This document shows, one piece after another, positions 1 to 6,064 of a DNA stretch of 32,430 nt. Source of the stretch: Flavobacteriaceae bacterium UBA6268 (GTDB taxonomy: Bacteria; Bacteroidota; Bacteroidia; Flavobacteriales; Flavobacteriaceae). Numbering within the stretch: position 1 is the first letter of the stretch; the number at the start of each line of letters is the position of its first letter. The translations under genes were made by a program, and so were the position numbers. Location: contig DJVA01000091.1 in NCBI GenBank assembly GCA_002440705.1, positions 1 through 32,430 of the forward strand. Direction: 5' to 3'. The notes below the pieces were generated by a model. That model saw only the letters and a list, made by a program, of their open reading frames with translations. It had not been told where the DNA came from and did not search any database.

Positions 1-83
1 CAGGAGCGCAGCGACGCGGAGTTGGCAAGCCGGTTTTGCGCAGCAAAAATGCCTCAAGAAAGTGAAAAGGGTCTTTTTCTTTG

Positions 84-115
84 CAACTTTCTTTTGGACT
101 GGCAAAAGAAAGTTG
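84..115. repeat. Perfect 13-bp inverted repeat (REP-like palindrome)
   Basis: CAACTTTCTTTTG at 84-96 is the exact reverse complement of CAAAAGAAAGTTG at 103-115, separated by a 6-nt loop. No T-run follows on either strand, so it is not a standard intrinsic terminator. It may be one copy of a dispersed palindromic repeat; no second copy was found in the window. Confidence 0.8.
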
Positions 116-162
116 AGAACAATTTCAGGCAATGCAAAAAAGAACATAAAACAATCCTTACT

Positions 163-250
163 CCGTACCAAAGCCGTATCAAAGGCGGTACAAAGCCGTA
201 CCAAAGGCGGTATAAAGGCGGTACTAGTGCGGTACAATGCGGTACAGCCC
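163..250. repeat. 11-nt tandem repeat array with GGTAC/GTACC cores
   Basis: About eight imperfect units follow each other: CCGTACCAAAG (163), CCGTATCAAAG (174), GCGGTACAAAG (185), CCGTACCAAAG (196), GCGGTATAAAG (207), GCGGTACTAGT (218), GCGGTACAAT (229) and GCGGTACAGCCC (239). A further lone copy (GCGGTACTAG) sits near 350-359. The 11-nt step is close to one DNA helical turn, so the cores face the same side. The function is unknown. Confidence 0.75.
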
Positions 251-298
251 ATGAGGAGCAATTGCTCGAGTTTAATATTTTTCAAACGGATAGCAACA

Positions 299-326
299 AA
301 AAACCCCGTGTTATCACGAGGTTTTT
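299..326 (-). terminator. Intrinsic terminator of the downstream-reading minus-strand gene
   Basis: The hairpin pairs 299-310 with 315-326 around a TTAT loop, with one C-A mismatch in the stem. On the minus strand it is followed by a T-rich run, so it fits termination of the membrane-protein gene ending at 365. The A/T-rich stem base could make it act in both directions. Confidence 0.7.
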
Positions 327-364
327 CAAGGCACTAGGGCGTGCGCGTAGCGGTACTAGAACTA

Positions 365-796
365 TTACGCGACCTTGGGGGCGGTCTTCTGATAGATCAA
401 CCCGGCCAACAAGCCCATGATGCCATAAAATACCATGTAGATTACGGCATTGATGAAGACTCCGGTAATGTCCGTCATGTTCATAACGGCATAGTTCACC
501 AAGCCCTCGCCCAAACCAATCAGGAGCCCAATCAACACCCCATACAGGAATCCGGAACTTGCTCCGTAATTGCTTTGGCCGTACTTACGGTAAATACCCG
601 AAAAGAAGAACCCTACCACCAAGGATCCAATGATTAGGTGGACCATGTCAATTTGGTCGTCGGCCCGCATAAGGCCCTCCGTAAGCATGTGGCCGTCCAT
701 CATTTGGTCTCCTACCATTCCCCATAAAAGCCATCCACCAAAATAAGCCCAAGCCGCTGTAACGAGTGCACTGATTAAGTTGCTTTTTGATAACAT
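365..796 (-). CDS. Small four-helix integral membrane protein, function unknown
   Basis: This is a 143-residue hydrophobic protein that I do not recognise as a named family. Four membrane segments are visible at about residues 7-28, 51-72, 78-105 and 111-135. They are rich in Gly and small residues, with short polar loops; an acidic/Met-rich loop (about 29-50) joins the first two helices. No lipobox or enzymatic motif is seen. It starts with ATG and is monocistronic: it is transcribed away from the divergent decarboxylase gene and ends at a hairpin terminator. Being small, Gly-rich and four-helical, it could be a channel-like or stress-related membrane protein, but nothing in the sequence decides this. 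Confidence 0.8.
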   Translation of the reverse strand: MLSKSNLISALVTAAWAYFGGWLLWGMVGDQMMDGHMLTEGLMRADDQIDMVHLIIGSLVVGFFFSGIYRKYGQSNYGASSGFLYGVLIGLLIGLGEGLVNYAVMNMTDITGVFINAVIYMVFYGIMGLLAGLIYQKTAPKVA

Positions 797-908
797 AATA
801 ATCTGATTTAGTTGTTAGTAGAAGAAAGTTATTGAATATTTGGGTAGCTTTCACAAATTCCTACAAAAAGTTTTGAACCAACAAGGGAAGGTTCTCCTAA
901 GGGTTCCC

Positions 909-938
909 TTGAAAACCGTCTCAAAAGCCGTACCTTTG
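909..938 (+). promoter_or_regulatory. Bacteroidota-type housekeeping promoter
   Basis: TTG at 909-911 is followed after exactly 19 nt by TACCTTTG at 931-938. This matches the Bacteroidota primary-sigma consensus (-33 TTG, -7 TAnnTTTG). Transcription should start near 943-946, which places the in-frame TTG codon at 947 almost at the transcript end and supports the ATG at 965 as the start of the decarboxylase. Confidence 0.75.
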
Positions 939-964
939 CCCCCAAATTGGCAAAACCCCAAAGC

Positions 965-2398
965 ATGAAACCCCCTAAAGCTACTTTGCAATTGCCCTAC
1001 GAAACCATGCAGGCTTATGGACAAAAGGTCATCGAAGCCATCAGCACCCACCATCACGCACAACAGGAGCGAAAACCAGTAGCTACAGGCTCGCGCGAGG
1101 AAATGGACCAGCTCTTTTTGGAAACCATTCCCGAAAACCCTTCCAATCCCTTCGAGGTGCTTCAGGAGGTCTTGGACCACGTCATGGTAAAAAGTACCAT
1201 CGTTTCCCACCCAAAGGCCTTTTCATTTGTACCCGGTCCTAGTAATTTCATTGGGGCCATGGGCGATACCCTAGCTTCGGGATTCAACATCTTTTCAGGG
1301 GGGTGGGCCGTTTCCCCTGCTGCCGCCGAACTGGAAATCGTTACCATGAACTGGTTGCTACAGCTTTTCGGCTTTCCGGTGAAAAAGGGCGGGGGCATCT
1401 TTACCAGTGGAGGCTCCATGGCCAATCTTACGGCCGTAGTCATGGCCCGCCAGTTAAAATGTGGGGACGATTTTTCAAAGGCCGTTATTTACCTGTCCGA
1501 TCAAGCACATTCGTCCAACATCAAGGCCATCCGTATCCTGGGCTTTCACAAGGAACAGATTCGCATCATTCCCACCGATCAGGAATTCCGCTTCGGGGTA
1601 AACAAACTCAAGAATGCCATTGCCAAGGACCGCCTGGAAGGATGGCAACCCTTTTGCCTTATAGCGACAGCGGGAACCACCAATACCGGGACCGTAGATC
1701 CGCTGGAAGCATTGGCCAAACTTTGTAAACAGGAAAACCTCTGGTATCACATAGACGGGGCCTACGGGGGTGCTGCCATATTGGGAAAGGAGGGCAAACA
1801 CCTCTTGAAAGGCATCCAGAAGGCCGATTCGCTTACCGTAGACCCTCACAAATGGTTTTACCAACCGTATGAAATTGGCTGCCTTCTGGTACGCAACCAC
1901 CGCTGGTTGAAGCATACCTTTACCGAAAAGCCCGAATACCTGCGGGATGTTGAAGGCAACCCATCAGAGATTAACTTTTATGACCACGGGGTAGAGCTTA
2001 CACGACGTTTCCGCGCACTGAAGTTCTACATGTCCATCAAGACTTTTGGTTTGAAAGAATTCCGAAAGGCGGTGGACTACAACATGCAACTGGCCGAAGC
2101 GGTGGAAGCCCGTTTGCGTAAAAGTAGTTGCTGGGAAGTCATTTCCCCAGCCACCTTGGCGGTCATCAACTTTCGCTACAACCCCATTGGGAAGTCCTAT
2201 TCCGAAAAGCAATTGGATGCCATCAACCAATACATTTCCAAAAAAGTAGTGGCCTCCCGGGAGGCATTGCTGGTCACCACCCTACTTAATAAGCAAGTGG
2301 TGTTGCGCATGTGCCTTATTAACCCTAGAACTACCATGCAAGATGTGGAAGATACCCTGCGTTTGTGCGAAACCTTTGCCAAAAACAAAACGGCCTAA
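965..2398 (+). CDS. PLP-dependent group II amino-acid decarboxylase
   Basis: This is a 477-residue cytosolic enzyme of the aromatic-L-amino-acid/glutamate/histidine decarboxylase family (fold-type I PLP). The PLP lysine is Lys296 in the DPHKW motif. Other family landmarks are visible: GGIFTSGGSMANL, IATAGTTNTGTVDP and the IDGAYGG motif with the PLP-contacting Asp. The length is usual for the family. An in-frame TTG at 947 would add six residues, but the promoter at 909-938 makes the ATG at 965 more likely. The substrate (Tyr, Trp, DOPA or another amino acid) cannot be decided from sequence. Its stop overlaps the start of the DUF1697 gene (TAATG), so the two are co-translated. Confidence 0.9.
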   Translation: MKPPKATLQLPYETMQAYGQKVIEAISTHHHAQQERKPVATGSREEMDQLFLETIPENPSNPFEVLQEVLDHVMVKSTIVSHPKAFSFVPGPSNFIGAMGDTLASGFNIFSGGWAVSPAAAELEIVTMNWLLQLFGFPVKKGGGIFTSGGSMANLTAVVMARQLKCGDDFSKAVIYLSDQAHSSNIKAIRILGFHKEQIRIIPTDQEFRFGVNKLKNAIAKDRLEGWQPFCLIATAGTTNTGTVDPLEALAKLCKQENLWYHIDGAYGGAAILGKEGKHLLKGIQKADSLTVDPHKWFYQPYEIGCLLVRNHRWLKHTFTEKPEYLRDVEGNPSEINFYDHGVELTRRFRALKFYMSIKTFGLKEFRKAVDYNMQLAEAVEARLRKSSCWEVISPATLAVINFRYNPIGKSYSEKQLDAINQYISKKVVASREALLVTTLLNKQVVLRMCLINPRTTMQDVEDTLRLCETFAKNKTA

Positions 2399-2931
2399 TG
2401 CCTACATACATTGCTTTTTTGAGGGGTATCAACGTGGGCGGACAAAAGAAGTTTCCCAAGGCCGACCAAATGGGGTTGCTGAAGGATTTGGGATTTGGAA
2501 ATCCCCGGGTGTACCTCCATACCGGCAACTGGATCTTTGATACTGCTGAAGGTTGTTCCAAAGCGGAAACAAGGATTGCCAACAGCATCCTAAAACAGTA
2601 CGGTTGGGAACTGCCCATTGTGGTGAAGACGGCTCCGGAACTCCTGTCCATCCTGGAAGGGTGTCCCTTTCCGGAGGGGGTAAAGGAACAGAGTTATTTT
2701 ACCTTGTTGCACCACCCACCGTCCCCAGAACATACGGCTTTGGTAGAAGCAATCACCTTTCCTAAGGAAGAGGCCCATATAACATCAGCCTGTGTCTATT
2801 TTTATGCTGAAAAGGGGTATGGTGATGCCAAGATGAACAACAATTGGTTGGAAAGTAAGTTGAAGGTCACTGCTACTACGCGCAACTATAACACAATGCT
2901 GAAAGTTTTAGCGCTTGCCCAAAACCCTTGA
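2398..2931 (+). CDS. DUF1697 family protein
   Basis: This 177-residue soluble protein matches DUF1697. The N-terminus reads YIAFLRGINVGGQKKF, followed by a typical YLHTGNWIF segment (usually SGNVxF) and a C-terminal part ending TTRNYNTMLKVL (usually ATxRNxxTxxKL). The biochemical role of the family is unknown. The ATG at 2398 shares one base with the stop of the decarboxylase. A longer in-frame start at 2365 would lie inside that gene and lacks family similarity. The gene ends only 5 bp before the stop of the convergent beta-propeller gene, with no separate terminator. Confidence 0.9.
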   Translation: MPTYIAFLRGINVGGQKKFPKADQMGLLKDLGFGNPRVYLHTGNWIFDTAEGCSKAETRIANSILKQYGWELPIVVKTAPELLSILEGCPFPEGVKEQSYFTLLHHPPSPEHTALVEAITFPKEEAHITSACVYFYAEKGYGDAKMNNNWLESKLKVTATTRNYNTMLKVLALAQNP

Positions 2932-2936
2932 AACCC

Positions 2937-4679
2937 TCACTCAATAATGTAAACGGCCCCAGCACCTAAAGCACTGTTGTTATTTTGGTTGCCATCGATA
3001 CCGGTAGCATTGGAAGCTTCGTTGTAAGCCCCAATGGCAAGGTACATCTTGCAGCCCGAACTGAGGGAACAGATTCCAAAAACATCGCTCCCATCGGTAT
3101 TGGAAGCCTTAATATAGGATTCCTGAAACCAAGTGCCATCTTCTTTTCCAAAAACGAATACTGCTCCCGAACTGAGACTGCTGTTGTTGGATTCGTTTCC
3201 ATCGACGCCAGTAGCATTCGAATCTTCACCGGAAACCCCTACGGCCAATCGGGTGCCATCGGAATTGAGGCTTAGGGAAGATCCAAAATTGTCCCCCACA
3301 TCGGCAGTGGAAGGTTTGATATAGGCCTCTTGCGACCAGGTGGTTCCGGTCCTGCTGAAAATATAGACCGAACCATAATTGTCGGTCAGGTTTCCACCAG
3401 TCTGACTCCCATTGATGCCCGTAGAGGGAGAGTCGTCGCCAATAGCACTCGTTGCGAGCATCGAACCATCATAATTAAAAGACAAGGCACTTCCAAAAAA
3501 ATCGATAACACCCGTATTGGAAGCTTTCACATAGGCTTCTTGCGACCAGGTGCCAGCATTGTTGACAAAAATATAGACCGCACCTGCACGAGAGGCACTA
3601 TTATTACTTTGATTGCCATTGATGCCCGTGGCATTGGAGTCCTCTTGCGCCCCCCAAACAGCCATTCGGGTACCATCCCCACTTAAGGCAACTTCCCAGC
3701 CAAAATAATCATCGGCTTCCGTATTGGAGGCTTTCACATAGGCCTGTTGGCTCCAGGTAGTGCCACTTCGGGAAAAGACATACACTGCACCTGCCTCAGC
3801 CGCTGAATTGTCGGATTGGTTCCCATTGATTCCCGTAGCGTTCGAATCTTCGCGATAGGCCCCCGCAGCCAATACTGAACCATCGTCGTTAATGGCCAAG
3901 GCCGAATTACCCAAATGATCGGCAAAACCCGTATTGGAGGCTTTGATGTAGGCTTCTTGGGTCCATGTGGTCCCGGTTCTTTTGAACACATACAGCGCCC
4001 CCGAGCTTCCCACGGAATTATCGCTTTGATTGCCGTTCACCCCCGTAGCCCCAGAATCTTCATTATCGGCTGCAACTGCCAACCGAGAACCGTCTTCGCT
4101 GAGGGCTACCCCGGTACCAAATTGATCTCCTACTTCGGCATTTGAAGCTTTGATATAGGCTTCCTGCACCCAGGTAGTCCCACTTCGTCTATAAACATAC
4201 ACCGCTCCTGCGGCGCTAGCACTGTTATTGGATTGGTTCCCATTGATCCCCGTGGCATTGGAATCTTCAAATGGAGCGCCTACGGCAAGGTAATTGCCAT
4301 CTTTGCTGATGCTAAGGATTCTTCCAAAGAGATCGCCCGATTCGGTATTGGAGGCTTTGATGTAATGGGTTACCGATCCCAAAAAGGGGTTCACTTTTTC
4401 CACCAAGGAATTTCCGCCAGAGTCTTTCCCCATACCAACCCAACAGCCATCGATTCGAAAACAGGTTTTGTCGCGCGACACATCGTATACCACGGTACCA
4501 TCCACAGCCAAGTTGCCTTGGCCATCGGTAACGTCTTCAATACTGGTTACTCTGGGTAGCAACAAGCCTAGGTCGCCGGAGTTGATGTCTAGCATCCCAT
4601 AGGGGCTCAGTGTTCCAATACCCACCTGTCCAAAGAGATACAGTGGGAACACTAGTTGAAGGAGCGCAATCTTTTTCAT
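2937..4679 (-). CDS. Secreted seven-repeat FG-GAP-like beta-propeller surface protein
   Basis: This is a 580-residue exported protein. A signal peptide (about 1-18, ending FGQ) is followed by a short head module (about 19-95) with VGIGTLSPYGMLDI, LLLPRVTSIEDV and a CFRIDGCW element. Seven repeats of about 69-70 residues then fill about 107-580. Each begins with (Y)IKASNT and includes LAVGA, EDSNATGINGNQ and GAVYVF. Exactly seven FG-GAP/integrin-alpha-like repeats fit a closed seven-bladed propeller; the D-x-N-x-x-G loops may bind calcium. No T9SS sorting domain is seen, and the protein ends after the last strand. It lies 5 bp downstream of a small gene sharing the same head module and probably shares its promoter. 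It is probably a cell-surface adhesion or recognition protein. Confidence 0.85.
   Translation of the reverse strand: MKKIALLQLVFPLYLFGQVGIGTLSPYGMLDINSGDLGLLLPRVTSIEDVTDGQGNLAVDGTVVYDVSRDKTCFRIDGCWVGMGKDSGGNSLVEKVNPFLGSVTHYIKASNTESGDLFGRILSISKDGNYLAVGAPFEDSNATGINGNQSNNSASAAGAVYVYRRSGTTWVQEAYIKASNAEVGDQFGTGVALSEDGSRLAVAADNEDSGATGVNGNQSDNSVGSSGALYVFKRTGTTWTQEAYIKASNTGFADHLGNSALAINDDGSVLAAGAYREDSNATGINGNQSDNSAAEAGAVYVFSRSGTTWSQQAYVKASNTEADDYFGWEVALSGDGTRMAVWGAQEDSNATGINGNQSNNSASRAGAVYIFVNNAGTWSQEAYVKASNTGVIDFFGSALSFNYDGSMLATSAIGDDSPSTGINGSQTGGNLTDNYGSVYIFSRTGTTWSQEAYIKPSTADVGDNFGSSLSLNSDGTRLAVGVSGEDSNATGVDGNESNNSSLSSGAVFVFGKEDGTWFQESYIKASNTDGSDVFGICSLSSGCKMYLAIGAYNEASNATGIDGNQNNNSALGAGAVYIIE
3103..4360. 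repeat. Intragenic tandem repeats, 207-210 nt period
   Basis: The conserved GA(A/G)GC(T/C)TT element recurs at 4351, 4144, 3937, 3727, 3520, 3310 and 3103. Successive spacings are 207, 207, 210, 207, 210 and 207 nt. These are the DNA copies of the seven propeller blades. The units are diverged but in register, so the array may change copy number by recombination. Confidence 0.85.
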
Positions 4680-4684
4680 GATGT

Positions 4685-5071
4685 TTAGTGTTGTTCTTTT
4701 TCCAAGACAGCCATTTCATTCCTGGTTTCAGGCTGATCCTCCTTTTTTTTGGGTTGCGTGCTTTTTTCAGCATTAGGATCTACTAAGGACGTGGTGGTCA
4801 CAGCTACCGTGCCATCGTTGGCAATGCATATCCATACGTTCGCCACCCTAAAGCAGGTTTTGGCCCTTGACACATCGTACACAATGGTACCGTCTTCTGC
4901 CAGCCCTGCTTGGTTGTTGGTAACGTCTTCCAAACTGGTCACTCTCGGCAGCACCAACCCTAGGTTATCGGAAGTAATGTCTAGGGCGCCTTGTGGGCTA
5001 GAGGTATTAATTCCTACTTGTCCGTATACAATGGATGAGAGGAATAAAAGGAAATAAACTACATGTTTCAT
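4685..5071 (-). CDS. Small secreted protein sharing the head module of the propeller protein
   Basis: This encodes 128 residues. A signal peptide (MKHVVYFLLFLSSIVYG) is followed by a module parallel to the propeller protein's N-terminus: VGINTSSPQGALDI, LVLPRVTSLEDV, DGTIVYDVSRAKTCFRV. After about residue 95 it ends in a charged Lys/Glu/Gln tail instead of a propeller. The start is set at the ATG at 5071. An upstream in-frame ATG (5185) would place a cytosolic-looking extension before the signal peptide and would cover a putative promoter. The propeller gene follows after 5 bp, so the two form an operon. The role is unknown; it may be a partner or a relic of a duplication of the propeller gene. 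Confidence 0.75.
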   Translation of the reverse strand: MKHVVYFLLFLSSIVYGQVGINTSSPQGALDITSDNLGLVLPRVTSLEDVTNNQAGLAEDGTIVYDVSRAKTCFRVANVWICIANDGTVAVTTTSLVDPNAEKSTQPKKKEDQPETRNEMAVLEKEQH

Positions 5072-5086
5072 ATCGTGCTCAATTTT

Positions 5087-5108
5087 AGCACAAGCGGTTA
5101 AGTTCTGG
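5087..5108 (-). promoter_or_regulatory. Conserved leader element, copy 1
   Basis: Read on the minus strand, CCAGAACTTAACCGCTTGTG and the next two bases (CT) end 15 nt before the ATG at 5071. A copy with one mismatch precedes the surface-protein gene starting at 5952, at nearly the same distance. Between this element and the ATG is a small stem (GTGCT/AGCAC). It may be a 5'-UTR control element or simply shared ancestry of the two leaders. Confidence 0.55.
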
Positions 5109-5155
5109 ATTGATTTTTGGGCAAAAAAAGGAAGTGAATTGGGACACTTCTCTCT

Positions 5156-5183
5156 TACATCGGATGACCATTGAAAGGTCATC
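5156..5183 (-). promoter_or_regulatory. Putative ECF sigma promoter, site C
   Basis: The minus strand reads GATGAC-N15-CGATGTA (5183 to 5156), with the same spacing as the sites at 10261-10288 and 14910-14937. The proposed -10 lies 84 bp upstream of the ATG at 5071. This copy also contains a perfect dyad, GATGACC (5163-5169) and GGTCATC (5177-5183), so an operator is an alternative reading. Confidence 0.6.
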
Positions 5184-5232
5184 AAGGAATCTATAAAATG
5201 GTCAACTTTTTTGCCGAAGTGAACTGCACAGG

Positions 5233-5952
5233 CTATTGTATTTTTTCGATTTTCACAAAACTCCTGCTGGCTATTACCGAAGGATTTACGGAAGTATCGG
5301 CGCGTTCATAAAAAGTAACTTCAAAGGTTATGTCTCCAGTAGCAGCCGTTATTTCAAACACACTGATTAATGGCGCATAGCTCGAGTTGGGACTGTAATT
5401 GTAATTGCTGGTGCTGCCGCCAACGTCGTCAATATCCACGCCGTCCAGTCTTAAGTCCCAATAGATAACATACCTATCGGCCGTCATAATGTTCGATTCC
5501 ACAATGTAAACACCCGTAGGGAGTGTTATTGTATTACTGGAATAGGATGCTCCATCAATGTTGCTGAAAGTCTCTTCAGGGAAATTAAAATCTCCAGAAG
5601 TTACGATGGTTGAAGAAGTAAATTTTCTTAGCATTATTTGAGTATTTGTAATATCCTTTGCGATGGAAGACCAGGAACTTCCATTCCAATACAAAAACCC
5701 CGGAGAGATGCTATTTACTCCAGTAATGGTGGCCGTATTGTAAACTAGTGTGCCATCTACCAATGCACCGCCTTGAGGATTTGAAACAGTGGTATTGTCG
5801 TTTGAGCCTGTTAAGGCATACTGGGGTATCAGGATACCACCACCAGAGTTGGATGAAACCTCCAATCCTCCTCTGGGTGTAGTGGTCCCAATCCCTACTT
5901 GGCCTAGTAACAGATTTGTGGTTAAAAGTAATAGATATGCAATGTGTTTCAT
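5233..5952 (-). CDS. Secreted surface protein with C1q/TNF-like C-terminal domain
   Basis: This 239-residue exported protein starts MKHIAYLLLLTTNLLLG (signal peptide). It then has the VGIGTTTPRGGLEV head element seen in its two neighbours and a Gly/Asn/Thr-rich middle with LVDGTLVYNTAT and GFLYWNGSSW, typical of Bacteroidota tail-fibre-like surface proteins. The C-terminal ~120 residues (TLPTGVYIVESNI, WDLRLDGVDI, ISVFEITAATGDITFEV) look like a C1q/TNF-type jelly roll. No T9SS sorting signal is visible. The ATG at 5952 directly begins the signal peptide. Its leader carries the 22-nt element also found before the gene at 5071. It is probably a trimeric or adhesive surface component; the ligand is unknown. 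Confidence 0.75.
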   Translation of the reverse strand: MKHIAYLLLLTTNLLLGQVGIGTTTPRGGLEVSSNSGGGILIPQYALTGSNDNTTVSNPQGGALVDGTLVYNTATITGVNSISPGFLYWNGSSWSSIAKDITNTQIMLRKFTSSTIVTSGDFNFPEETFSNIDGASYSSNTITLPTGVYIVESNIMTADRYVIYWDLRLDGVDIDDVGGSTSNYNYSPNSSYAPLISVFEITAATGDITFEVTFYERADTSVNPSVIASRSFVKIEKIQ

Positions 5953-5968
5953 TATAATAATATTGTGA

Positions 5969-5990
5969 AGCACAAGGGGTTAAGTTCTGG
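5969..5990 (-). promoter_or_regulatory. Conserved leader element, copy 2
   Basis: On the minus strand this is the second copy (one mismatch in 22 nt) of the element at 5087-5108, ending 16 nt before the ATG at 5952. A small TTGTG/CACAA stem follows. No GATGAC-N15-CGATGTA site was found upstream, so this gene may be expressed differently from its neighbour or by read-through from the subtilase gene. Confidence 0.5.
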
Positions 5991-6064
5991 TTTTGATTTA
6001 GGGAAAAGTGAAAACCCAAAAAAGGTCAAAAGTTCTTAAATGTCGAATTTAAAAAATAGGTGAT

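Larger units (their letters stand above)
1..364. other. Non-coding region rich in repeats
   Basis: No convincing gene is present. Two overlapping open frames here are low-complexity and run through an 11-nt repeat, whose period is not a multiple of three. The stretch holds a perfect palindrome (84-115), a GGTAC/GTACC repeat array (163-250) and a terminator hairpin (299-326). The first ~60 bases, with runs such as GCGCAGCGACGCGGAG, resemble the dispersed intergenic repeats common in flavobacterial genomes, but only one copy is in this window. Confidence 0.7.

Noticed and set aside
163..250. CRISPR array
   Set aside because: Units of 11 nt without unique spacers and no cas genes; it is a direct tandem repeat.
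22..420. Open frames through the left non-coding region
   Set aside because: They run through an 11-nt repeat whose period shifts frame each unit, show no domain and overlap the terminator and the end of a real gene.
947..964. TTG start for the PLP decarboxylase
   Set aside because: The promoter at 909-938 puts the transcript start at about the same place, leaving no leader, and an ATG follows 18 nt later.
3103..4360. Mobile element or CRISPR from the 207-nt repeats
   Set aside because: The repeats are in frame within a secreted protein and encode propeller blades.
5072..5185. N-terminal extension of the small secreted protein
   Set aside because: It would put 38 polar residues before a clear signal peptide and would cover the proposed promoter site C and the conserved leader element.
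5953..6064. Fourth copy of the ECF promoter motif before the C1q-like gene
   Set aside because: Only fragments such as a GTCGAA string are present; GATGAC and CGATGTA at 15-nt spacing are absent.
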